Shown here: positions 6,638-12,708 of the stretch, piece by piece
How the letters are laid out: the number at the start of each line of letters is the position of its first letter
Position numbering within the stretch: position 1 is the stretch's first letter
Source of the DNA: Oceanospirillaceae bacterium
Lineage (GTDB): Bacteria; Pseudomonadota; Gammaproteobacteria; Pseudomonadales; Balneatricaceae
Assembly (NCBI GenBank): GCA_023954795.1
Contig: JAGSHA010000039.1
Location: 1 to 14,613 of the forward strand
DNA: 14,613 bases
Direction: 5' to 3'
The notes under the pieces: model-generated
The model's input: the letters and a program-made list of their open reading frames with translations, nothing else
Told to the model about the DNA's origin: nothing
The model's database searches: none
Made by a program: the position numbers and the translations under genes

Positions 6638-7516
6638 ATGCATTTTACAATTCCCCTTAATAGCCTGAACACCTTCGCTTGCGCTGCACGCGTGGAGAGC
6701 TTTCAGCTGGCAGCCGAACAGCTGCATATCACACCGTCGGCGGTCAGCCATCAAATCCGAAAGCTGGAACAGCAGCTGGAGTACAAACTCTTTGAACGCC
6801 TGGATAAGCAGGTACGCCTTACCGCAGAGGGACAACTACTCTTTCAGTCGATTAATCGCCCACTGCATGAACTCTTTCAAGCGTCGGAACACGCGTTAAT
6901 GCCGCCAAAACCCACTGTTCAAATCAGCTCAGTGCCGATGTTTGCGACACGCTGGCTGATGCCAAGACTGGATCAGCTTCAGGCTCAATTTCCCGATATC
7001 GAACTATCCATTCAGGCCACAACGGACTTAGTCAATGTCGATAGCAGTAATCTGGATTGTGTTATTCGTCAGGGCGACGGCTCATGGCCCGATGTGAACA
7101 GTTTGAAACTCTTTAACGAACATCCGGTCGTCGTCTGCCGTACCAGTTTGTTGGAGAAATTAGGGGGAACACTCTCACCTGCAGAACTGATTCAGAAACC
7201 TCTGGTGGATGCAGTCGCACATACTGATCGTTGGAAAGCGTGGTTTGCCCAGGCAGATATTCGCACCGACCGGCGTATCTGTGTCATGAAGGTACAAACC
7301 GCAGCACAAGCGATTGAGGCATGCCTATTAAGCGATCTGTTTATACTGGTTGATAAATCGATGATCGAGCAGGAGATCGCCAATAGACAGCTCGCGGTTG
7401 CTTGCGACCTGAAGAAACCATCCCGATTCTCATACTATCTGGTCTGGTCTAAACAACGTGCAGAATCAGAGGTTTTTGTGAGATTTAAAGAGTGGATATG
7501 TAAGCAAGCGGAGTAA
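6638..7516 (+). CDS. LysR-family transcriptional regulator, GcvA/AmpR-like
   Basis: DNA-binding regulator of 292 residues, normal for the family. The N-terminal winged HTH (about 8-66) reads LNTFACAARVESFQLAAEQL, then HITPSAVSHQIRKLEQQL, the recognition helix and linker start. The C-terminal effector domain (about 92-290) has the IRQGDGSWPDV stretch (143-153) typical of the GcvA/AmpR branch. A TAA codon four codons upstream in frame fixes ATG 6638 as the first possible start; the ribosome site (GGTGAG, 13 nt away) is weak. The gene is convergent with mmsA and bauA and divergent from a small ORF. It is the nearest complete regulator to the beta-alanine genes, but control of them is only a guess. 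Confidence 0.92.
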   Translation: MHFTIPLNSLNTFACAARVESFQLAAEQLHITPSAVSHQIRKLEQQLEYKLFERLDKQVRLTAEGQLLFQSINRPLHELFQASEHALMPPKPTVQISSVPMFATRWLMPRLDQLQAQFPDIELSIQATTDLVNVDSSNLDCVIRQGDGSWPDVNSLKLFNEHPVVVCRTSLLEKLGGTLSPAELIQKPLVDAVAHTDRWKAWFAQADIRTDRRICVMKVQTAAQAIEACLLSDLFILVDKSMIEQEIANRQLAVACDLKKPSRFSYYLVWSKQRAESEVFVRFKEWICKQAE

Positions 7517-7521
7517 TAAGC

Positions 7522-7543
7522 TGGAATGCTGAAAGTCATTCCA
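7522..7543 (+). terminator. Weak hairpin after the LysR gene
   Basis: TGGAATG (7522-7528) pairs with CATTCCA (7537-7543), an 8-nt loop and a 7-bp stem starting 5 bp after the stop codon. No T-run follows directly, so termination would be weak or factor-dependent. Confidence 0.35.
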
Positions 7544-7582
7544 TACATGATGACATAGATAAACTTTTCATCTCGCCCAAAC

Positions 7583-7617
7583 AAAAAAAGCAGACCTCAA
7601 TCCAAATCAAGGTCTGC
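7583..7617 (-). terminator. Rho-independent terminator for the bauA-mmsA transcript
   Basis: Read on the minus strand, GCAGACCT (7617-7610) pairs with AGGTCTGC (7597-7590), an 8-bp perfect stem with a 12-nt loop, followed by seven T (7589-7583). On the plus strand the stem is followed by AAAA, so it acts only leftward. Confidence 0.8.
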
Positions 7618-7748
7618 AAAACGGGGTGTGACAAAGGCACAGAGCATAAGTGCCTCATCACCAACGAGATCCCGGAAGAGCTCTCCTCAACGCATGACTC
7701 CCAATGCGCCAAAAAGAATACGGTGAAACGTCAGATCGGGTGGTGCAT

Positions 7749-7789
7749 CGCGTGTTGGGTGAAGTTCACGAAACCTAGTCCAACACGCG
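7749..7789. repeat. Perfect 10-bp inverted repeat with 21-nt loop
   Basis: CGCGTGTTGG (7749-7758) and CCAACACGCG (7780-7789) are exact complements. The loop begins with a second small inverted repeat, GTGAA-G-TTCAC (7759-7769). It has no T tail in either direction and lies 10 bp from REP E. Confidence 0.65.
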
Positions 7790-7798
7790 TCGGGTAAG

Positions 7799-7831
7799 TG
7801 TTGGGAATCGCTCTCGCTCGTCCCAACCTAC
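7799..7831 (-). repeat. Solitary REP element (REP E)
   Basis: A 33-bp copy of the REP family that flanks the RAYT: GTAGGTTGGGACGAGC, GAGA, GCGATTCCCAACA on the minus strand. Outside the 4-nt loop it is identical to REP C, about 6.9 kb away. It lies 26 bp after the mmsA stop and has no inverted partner nearby, so it is a single dispersed REP in a 3' intergenic position, the usual niche. Confidence 0.9.
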
Positions 7832-7857
7832 CCTGATATTGAGATTTCTACTTCGCC

Positions 7858-9348
7858 TTAGCTTGGGAATGCGAAAGAAACCCCTTCACGCACACCGCTG
7901 GAAGGCCAGCGCTGGGTGATTGTTTTACGCTTGGTGTAGAAACGTACCGCATCAGGACCGTAAGCATGCAGGTCACCAAACAGGGAACGCTTCCAACCAC
8001 CGAAGCTGTGGTAAGACACAGGCACTGGCAGCGGTACGTTGATGCCGACCATGCCAACCTGAATGTGATCAGAGAAGTAACGCGCCGCTTCGCCGTCACG
8101 GGTGAAGATGCAGGTACCGTTACCGTATTCGTGATCGTTGATCAGCTGCATCGCTTCTTCCATGCTGTTCGCACGGACAACCTGCAATACCGGGCCGAAG
8201 ATCTCTTCCTGATAGCTCTGCATCTCAGACGTCACACCGTCGATCAGAGTAGCACCCACGAAGAAACCGTCTTCATAGCCTTCAACCTGAGGGTTACGGC
8301 CATCAACAACAACGTTTGCACCGTCAGCTTCTGCGCTGTCGATATAACCGTTCACTTTCTGCTGGTGTGCACGCGTAATGACTGGACCGAAATCGTTCTC
8401 ACGGTTGCTGTACGCACCCACTTTTAATGGCTGCATCGCTTCACGCATTTTAGCAACCAGTGTGTCCGCCGCTTCGTCACCGACTGCCACAGCAACAGAC
8501 AACGCCATGCAACGCTCACCGGAGGAACCGAATGCAGCACCCAGCAGCTGGTTCACAGCATTATCCATGTCCGCATCCGGCATTACGATTGCGTGGTTTT
8601 TAGCGCCACCCAGTGCCTGACAGCGTTTGCCGTTAGCATTCGCCGTGCTGTAGATGTATTCCGCAATTGGCGTAGAACCGACGAAACTCACCGCTTTAAC
8701 ACGGTCGTCGCTCAGCAGCACATCAACCGCTTCTTTGTCGCCGTTTACAACATTGATTACGCCGTTTGGCAAACCTGCTTCCTGCAACAACTGCGCAATA
8801 AACAGAGTTGAAGATGGATCACGCTCAGACGGTTTCAGCACGAAGGTGTTACCGCATACAATCGCCATTGGGTACATCCAAAGCGGCACCATCGCAGGGA
8901 AGTTGAACGGCGTAATGCCTGCAACCACACCCAGTGGCTGAAACTCACTCCAGGAATCGATACCCGGACCCACGTTACGGCTGTGTTCGCCTTTCAGCAG
9001 TTCTGGCGCACCACATGCGTATTCGACGTTTTCGATACCACGCAGCAGTTCACCCGCCGCATCGTGTGAAATCTTGCCGTGTTCTTCGCCGATCATCTCG
9101 CAGATCTTGTCTTTGTTCGCATCCAGCAGCGCTTTAAAACGGAACATCACCTGCGCACGTTTCGCTGGCGGCGTGTCACGCCAAGCCGGGAACGCACGTT
9201 CTGCAGCCGTAATCGCTTCTTCCACAGTTTCAACGGATGCCAGCGCAACCTGCTTGCTCACAGCGCCGGTAGATGGGTTGTATACGTCCTGCATGCGGGC
9301 TGCGTCATCGCGCATTGCGCCGTCGATCAGGTGGCCAATCATAGTCAT
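7858..9348 (-). CDS. mmsA: CoA-acylating methylmalonate/malonate-semialdehyde dehydrogenase (MmsA/BauC)
   Basis: NAD- and CoA-dependent aldehyde dehydrogenase that oxidatively decarboxylates malonate semialdehyde to acetyl-CoA, or methylmalonate semialdehyde to propionyl-CoA. Length is 496 residues, usual for the family. Visible are the cofactor-binding TPFNFPAMVPLWMYP stretch (146-160), LKPSERDPSS (171-180), the FVGST turn (222-226), the catalytic Cys280 in SSGERCMALS, and EEIFGPVL (381-388). At the position of the general-base Glu of hydrolytic aldehyde dehydrogenases the sequence reads GGAKNH (247-252) with Asn, the mark of the CoA-dependent MMSDH group. GAGG lies 7 nt before ATG 9348; ATG 9342 is a less likely start. 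It sits 91 bp downstream of bauA, so beta-alanine breakdown is favoured over valine or myo-inositol breakdown; in that role the gene is called bauC. Confidence 0.94.
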   Translation of the reverse strand: MTMIGHLIDGAMRDDAARMQDVYNPSTGAVSKQVALASVETVEEAITAAERAFPAWRDTPPAKRAQVMFRFKALLDANKDKICEMIGEEHGKISHDAAGELLRGIENVEYACGAPELLKGEHSRNVGPGIDSWSEFQPLGVVAGITPFNFPAMVPLWMYPMAIVCGNTFVLKPSERDPSSTLFIAQLLQEAGLPNGVINVVNGDKEAVDVLLSDDRVKAVSFVGSTPIAEYIYSTANANGKRCQALGGAKNHAIVMPDADMDNAVNQLLGAAFGSSGERCMALSVAVAVGDEAADTLVAKMREAMQPLKVGAYSNRENDFGPVITRAHQQKVNGYIDSAEADGANVVVDGRNPQVEGYEDGFFVGATLIDGVTSEMQSYQEEIFGPVLQVVRANSMEEAMQLINDHEYGNGTCIFTRDGEAARYFSDHIQVGMVGINVPLPVPVSYHSFGGWKRSLFGDLHAYGPDAVRFYTKRKTITQRWPSSGVREGVSFAFPS

Positions 9349-9378
9349 AATGTTTCCTCGAGCTTTCTTATTGTGTGC

Positions 9379-9427
9379 CGGCCTCTATTCGCAAACAGAG
9401 ACCGACAGGCTGACGGTGATGCGTCAG
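9379..9427 (-). promoter_or_regulatory. Two tandem hairpins in the bauA-mmsA spacer
   Basis: Read leftward, CTGACG-N6-CGTCAG (9427-9410) is a perfect 6-bp stem. It is followed by CGGTCTCT-N10-AGAGGCCG (9404-9379), an 8-bp stem with one G-U pair. Neither has a T tail. Together they fill about half of the 91-bp spacer and may stabilise or process the bicistronic transcript. Confidence 0.45.
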
Positions 9428-9439
9428 TACGTTGTTTAA

Positions 9440-10786
9440 TTAATCCAGTTCGTTGATAGAGTCGCCCAGCGCATTGATCAGGCTGTCGATCTCTTCAATC
9501 TCAACGGTGAACGGCAGACCCAGCTGAATGGTGTCGCCGCCATAACGAACATAGAAACCTTTCTCCCAGCACTTCATCGCAATCTGATAGGGACGCAATG
9601 CCGGTTCACCCGGTGCTGCTTCGATGCTCAAAGCACCGGCCAGACCGTAGTTACGAATATCCGATACGTATTTCGTACCTTTCAGGCTGTGCAACATCTC
9701 CTGGAACTGAGGCGATACCGCGTTCACACGCTCGATCAGCTTGTCGTTCTCCAGAATATCCAGTGATGCCAGGCCCGCCGCACATGCAACAGGATGCGCT
9801 GAATAGGTATAACCGTGTGGCAGTTCCAGCATGTAATCTGCGCCACCTGTTTCCATAAAGGTGTCGTAGATCTCCTGCTTGGCAATAACAGCCCCCATCG
9901 GAATCACACCGTTGGTCAGCTGTTTTGCTGTGGTCATCAGATCCGGTGTCACTCCGAACTCTTCTGCGCCGGTCTTAGAACCCACACGGCCAAAGGCAGT
10001 GATCACCTCATCAAAGATCAGCAGAATATTGTGCTTGTCACACAGCTCACGCAGACGCTTCAGATAACCCACCGGTGGTGGAATCACACCCGCAGAACCG
10101 GCCATTGGCTCTACGATCACTGCCGCGATATTTGAGGCATCGTGGGTGGCGATCAGATCTTCCAGATCATCGGCCAGATACGCACCGGTTTCCGGCATAC
10201 CCTGCACAAACTTATTCTCTGGCAACAGGGTATGTGGCAGATGGATTGCATCGATGCCCGGGCCGTAGATCGCACGGTTAGGACCAATACCGCCCACACT
10301 GATACCGCCGTAGTTCACACCGTGATAACCCTTAGCGCGACCGATCAGGCGCGTCTTGCTGCCCTGACCTTTCTTGCGCCAGTACGCACGGGCAATCTTC
10401 AACGCAGTCTCAACCGATTCAGAACCGGAACCAGTGAAGAACACACGGTTTAAACCTTGCGGCATAAACTCTGTAATGCGGTGGGCCAATTCAAAAGATT
10501 TTGGGTGACCAAACTGGAACGCCGGCGAGTAATCCAGCTCTTTCACCTGCTTACTGACCGCTTCGGTAATTTCCGGGCGGCTGTGACCTGCACCACAGGT
10601 CCACAGACCACACAGGCCATCGAAAATCTTACGACCGTCCGCAGCGGTGTAGTAGTTACCCTCCGCGGCAACAATCATGCGTGGGTCTTGCTTAAAATCA
10701 CGGTTGCCGGTGAATGGCATCCAATGAGCATCTAACTGGTCTTGTGACAATCCGCATAAAGACAGGTCATCATTTTTATTATTCAT
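9440..10786 (-). CDS. bauA: Omega-amino acid (beta-alanine):pyruvate aminotransferase
   Basis: PLP-dependent class III aminotransferase, 448 residues, that moves the amino group of beta-alanine or a similar omega-amino acid to pyruvate, giving malonate semialdehyde and L-alanine. The N-terminus LDAHWMPFTGNRDFK is typical of this group. GSGSESVETALK (119-130) is the phosphate-binding loop, GYHG (153-156) stacks on PLP, FDEVITAFGR (258-267) holds Asp259, and AKQLTNG has the Schiff-base Lys288. The same Lys/Asp numbering occurs in characterised omega-transaminases. The frame runs open to 10897, but ATG 10786 has GAGG 6 nt upstream and matches family N-termini, so the shorter form was chosen. Followed by mmsA in the same orientation. 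A candidate operator dyad lies 77 bp upstream. Confidence 0.95.
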   Translation of the reverse strand: MNNKNDDLSLCGLSQDQLDAHWMPFTGNRDFKQDPRMIVAAEGNYYTAADGRKIFDGLCGLWTCGAGHSRPEITEAVSKQVKELDYSPAFQFGHPKSFELAHRITEFMPQGLNRVFFTGSGSESVETALKIARAYWRKKGQGSKTRLIGRAKGYHGVNYGGISVGGIGPNRAIYGPGIDAIHLPHTLLPENKFVQGMPETGAYLADDLEDLIATHDASNIAAVIVEPMAGSAGVIPPPVGYLKRLRELCDKHNILLIFDEVITAFGRVGSKTGAEEFGVTPDLMTTAKQLTNGVIPMGAVIAKQEIYDTFMETGGADYMLELPHGYTYSAHPVACAAGLASLDILENDKLIERVNAVSPQFQEMLHSLKGTKYVSDIRNYGLAGALSIEAAPGEPALRPYQIAMKCWEKGFYVRYGGDTIQLGLPFTVEIEEIDSLINALGDSINELD

Positions 10787-10862
10787 CTGCCACCTCATAA
10801 GGTTTGTAGCTGTGAAGCGAGGATCAAGTACATGCGATCCATTATGGACAGACTGATAGGTT

Positions 10863-10889
10863 GTTAAATTCAAACGTATTGAACTTACC
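10863..10889. promoter_or_regulatory. Candidate LysR-type operator upstream of bauA
   Basis: TTCAA (10869-10873) and TTGAA (10879-10883) form a perfect dyad around ACGTA. The symmetry extends imperfectly to 10863-10889 (GTTAAATTCAA and TTGAACTTACC, 9 of 11 positions). The core contains a T-N11-A pattern as in LysR-type boxes. It lies 77-103 bp before the bauA start. The regulator is not proven. Confidence 0.4.
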
Positions 10890-10968
10890 TTAAGCATTTA
10901 CTTACGTAACAATATTTCAGGGGGCACTTAGGGGGAGCACAGGCGTTACTCTCATTAGTTTATGATCA

Positions 10969-10999
10969 TTATTGACAATAAATAATATTTACCAATAAA
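10969..10999 (+). promoter_or_regulatory. Probable sigma-70 promoter of the small membrane protein gene
   Basis: A consensus TTGACA (10972-10977) is followed after 16 bp by AATAAA (10994-10999, 4 of 6 matches to the -10 box). The -35 box is inside a 13-bp palindrome, TTATTG-A-CAATAA (10969-10981). The predicted transcript start, about 30 bp before the ATG at 11035, is sensible. Confidence 0.45.
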
Positions 11000-11034
11000 C
11001 TACCAACACTGACAATAAACAAGAGAGCCGTTTG

Positions 11035-11217
11035 ATGAGATCGTTTTGGTTTACCGTAGGCGTGTTACTACTGGGTTGGGTTGCCTGGGATATTTATGCG
11101 GGTTACACGCTACTGTGGGACTTCGTGTATCGTGACGTTCAGCCTGTTTTGTATTGGATCTGCGTTGCAGTCTGGTGGGTGCTGGGTATTAGCTGTTTTT
11201 TTTCATGGAGCGACTAA
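11035..11217 (+). CDS. Small inner-membrane protein with two predicted helices, 60 residues
   Basis: Not recognised. The peptide has a first hydrophobic segment (about 4-27, FWFTVGVLLLGWVAWDIYAG) and a second (about 37-56, PVLYWICVAVWWVLGISCFF) joined by a short loop, and ends with WSD. It is unusually rich in Trp. ATG 11035 was chosen because AGAGAG lies 7 nt upstream; TTG 11032 in the same frame is possible. The gene diverges from bauA with 248 bp between starts, and its last 29 bp overlap the end of the opposite-strand gene at 11189. A good promoter precedes it. Function unknown; small two-helix proteins of this kind are often membrane-complex accessories, but nothing specific supports that here. 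Confidence 0.65.
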   Translation: MRSFWFTVGVLLLGWVAWDIYAGYTLLWDFVYRDVQPVLYWICVAVWWVLGISCFFSWSD

Positions 11218-11527
11218 CGGCCGTGTATGAGCAGATCAACGCATGCTGTATATAATCGAAGTGATCCCAAGCCTGCCTGTCGCCCAGCTCAGCATCACTG
11301 GTACTGATATCTGCCAGGCGGGTCGATACGTGACCAGGCAACAATGAGTCATACTTCGCGGCAAGCTCCTCCGCCACAGACCATATTTCATGCTGCACGG
11401 TAGGTTGCGCCGACATTCCACAGGCGGAGTACAGCAACACGCCTTGGGCCTGTTGCTGATAGATCGTTGAAGCCCAACATTGAATATCCCGTATCAAGTC
11501 TTCAATATCTGGCGCTTCACAGGGCAT
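11189..11527 (-). CDS. Unknown 112-residue protein, co-oriented with the AhpD-like gene
   Basis: No family recognised. The protein is acidic to neutral and predicted helical, with no signal peptide or membrane segment. It has four Cys: residue 3, QCWAS (16), SACGMS (36) and ALICSYT (98). It starts 5 bp after the AhpD-like stop if ATG 11527 is used; an in-frame GTG at 11545 would overlap that gene by 13 bp. Neither start has a strong ribosome site, so translational coupling is likely. The 3' end overlaps the convergent membrane-protein gene by 29 bp, and no terminator is visible. Tight linkage implies a job with the AhpD-like protein. It could be a fast-evolving accessory or, less likely, a chance frame. 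Confidence 0.6.
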   Translation of the reverse strand: MPCEAPDIEDLIRDIQCWASTIYQQQAQGVLLYSACGMSAQPTVQHEIWSVAEELAAKYDSLLPGHVSTRLADISTSDAELGDRQAWDHFDYIQHALICSYTAVSRSMKKNS

Positions 11528-11532
11528 AGGCG

Positions 11533-12063
11533 TTAAGCACCCCACTGATCTTGGGTAAACATCGCCTGACGCACCGCCATCAATGCTGAGGTGATCCGCA
11601 TCGCCTGATCTATCGCGTCATCAGATTCACCCAGCTGCTGCAAACTGGATACGTGACTACGGAAGCAGTTGTAACCACCGTTCACCATGGAAATGGCGAT
11701 GCATGCATAGTGATAACCGATCTCGTCATGCACCTGAATACTCTGAAAATCGCGCATATGCAGCACATCCAGTGAGCCACCTGCATTCACTTGCGCGAAA
11801 TTACGGCTAAAGAAATACGGATTGGTCACCGCCATTCGGCTCAGCGCAAAACGTATATCTCGCTTTTCTGTATCAGGTACAGCGTCGGTTAACTGGACAG
11901 CAAAGCCCGTCAACGCCTTATTCCGGGCAGCCATCACGGATGACCAGACAACATAACGCTTACCCCTGGCCGTCAGTTGATCCTCAGACAACACCTGATT
12001 CAGAAACTGCGCCTGATCTTCGCTGTCTTCCAAAAACTGCATATCACCTATCGCTGTTGCCAT
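11533..12063 (-). CDS. AhpD-like (carboxymuconolactone decarboxylase fold) protein lacking one active-site Cys
   Basis: The 176-residue protein resembles AhpD, the thiol reductant partner of AhpC in mycobacteria, over its full length. Matching stretches are NPYFFSRNFA (81-90), the helix with Glu114, CIAISMVNGGYNCFRSH (121-137) and the closing helix ITSALMAVRQAM. In AhpD this core reads NGCxxCxxxH: here Cys133 and His137 are kept, but the first Cys (130) is Gly and the residue before Cys133 is Asn. It thus has one active-site cysteine and cannot form the usual CxxC disulfide; a second Cys at 121 lies in the same helix region. GGAGAG lies 7 nt before ATG 12063. It diverges from a TetR gene across a perfect palindrome and leads the unknown gene at 11189. 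Peroxidase, hydroperoxide-sensing or non-redox roles are all possible. Confidence 0.82.
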   Translation of the reverse strand: MATAIGDMQFLEDSEDQAQFLNQVLSEDQLTARGKRYVVWSSVMAARNKALTGFAVQLTDAVPDTEKRDIRFALSRMAVTNPYFFSRNFAQVNAGGSLDVLHMRDFQSIQVHDEIGYHYACIAISMVNGGYNCFRSHVSSLQQLGESDDAIDQAMRITSALMAVRQAMFTQDQWGA

Positions 12064-12103
12064 TGTCTATCTCTCCGCCGATTTTTCGCCCTGAAAGGCC
12101 AAA

Positions 12104-12133
12104 AGTGTACAGATCTGTACACCTTGCTACAAT
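12104..12133. promoter_or_regulatory. Divergent promoters for the AhpD-like and tetR genes
   Basis: Rightward, TACAAT (12128-12133) is a 5-of-6 match to a -10 box 24 bp before the tetR ATG at 12157; no good -35 is seen, and its place is taken by the palindrome. Leftward, TTGTAG (12132-12127) and TACACT (12109-12104) are spaced by 17 bp and point at the AhpD-like gene. Both promoters share the operator at 12105-12122, so one bound dimer could shut both. Confidence 0.5.
12105..12122. promoter_or_regulatory. TetR operator: 18-bp perfect palindrome
   Basis: GTGTACAGATCTGTACAC is a perfect self-complementary sequence in the 93-bp gap between the divergent AhpD-like and tetR starts. Length and symmetry fit a TetR-family dimer site. 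Its position, inside the leftward promoter and at the -35 region of the rightward one, fits repression of both and autoregulation. Confidence 0.8.
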
Positions 12134-12156
12134 AGCGTTCACGTCTTCTCCTGCGT

Positions 12157-12708
12157 ATGAAAATCATGTCGAAAAAACGCCAACAATTAGTCGATATCGC
12201 CCTCGCTCTGTTTATGAAAGAAGGCTTTCACGCTACTGGTATTGATCGGATTGCAGAGGTATCAGGTATTTCAAAAACCACCATGTATCGCCACTTTCCG
12301 TCAAAAGAACTGCTGATACGAGACGCATTGCAGGCATTCAGTGATCAGGTAGAAGCGCGATGGCAGACTTCTCCGGAACAGGAGAATGAAGGTTCATCGT
12401 TAATTTTGGCGCGCTTTGAGCAGTTGAGCGACATCATCATCCGGGGCGAGTTTACAGGGTGCGTGTTCCTGAATGCCTCGGCCGAATTTCCAGACGAACA
12501 CAATCCGATTCATCAGGTTGCGATTGCACACAAACATGCATCGTTAGCAGAAACCAGACGACGGCTTGCACTGTGCGGGATTGATGAAGAGAAAGCCCTG
12601 ATCATTGAACTGATCTACGAAGGTTTGCTCGCCCGATTACAAGTGGAGCAAAACCTGTCTATGATCCAAACCACCATCCATCGAGTCCGTTCATTGTTAG
12701 ATATGTGA
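12157..12708 (+). CDS. TetR/AcrR-family transcriptional regulator
   Basis: Repressor of 183 residues. The N-terminal HTH (about 8-54) reads LVDIALALFMKEGFHATGID, RIAEVSGISKTTMYRHF, PSKELL, with the family's TxxYxHFxxKexL recognition region. The C-terminal domain has the GCVFLNASAEFPDEHNPI block (100-117) followed by an AHKH helix, seen in a common TetR subgroup that includes regulators of redox and electrophile-responsive reductases; Cys101 is in that block. Start: ATG 12157 gives MKIMSKKR, while ATG 12166 gives the more typical MSKKR; neither has a clear Shine-Dalgarno sequence. It diverges from the AhpD-like gene, and the 18-bp palindrome between them is its likely operator. The inducer is unknown. 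Confidence 0.92.
   Translation: MKIMSKKRQQLVDIALALFMKEGFHATGIDRIAEVSGISKTTMYRHFPSKELLIRDALQAFSDQVEARWQTSPEQENEGSSLILARFEQLSDIIIRGEFTGCVFLNASAEFPDEHNPIHQVAIAHKHASLAETRRRLALCGIDEEKALIIELIYEGLLARLQVEQNLSMIQTTIHRVRSLLDM

Larger units (their letters stand above)
7517..7857. other. Convergent spacer between the LysR gene and mmsA
   Basis: This 341-bp stretch has no gene. It holds the weak LysR hairpin (7522-7543), a minus-strand terminator (7583-7617), a small CGCAT/ATGCG inverted repeat (7691-7708), a long perfect inverted repeat (7749-7789) and a solitary REP (7799-7831). If the terminator is the true end of the bauA-mmsA transcript, its 3' untranslated part is about 240 nt long and contains both the REP and the inverted repeat. 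Confidence 0.7.

Noticed and set aside
7966..9456. Several plus-strand frames of 67-153 codons opposite mmsA
   Set aside because: Antisense shadows of a well-conserved aldehyde dehydrogenase; no motifs or ribosome sites.
10787..10897. 37-codon N-terminal extension of bauA
   Set aside because: No ribosome site at 10897, it covers the probable operator, and family members start near the inner ATG, which has GAGG 6 nt upstream.
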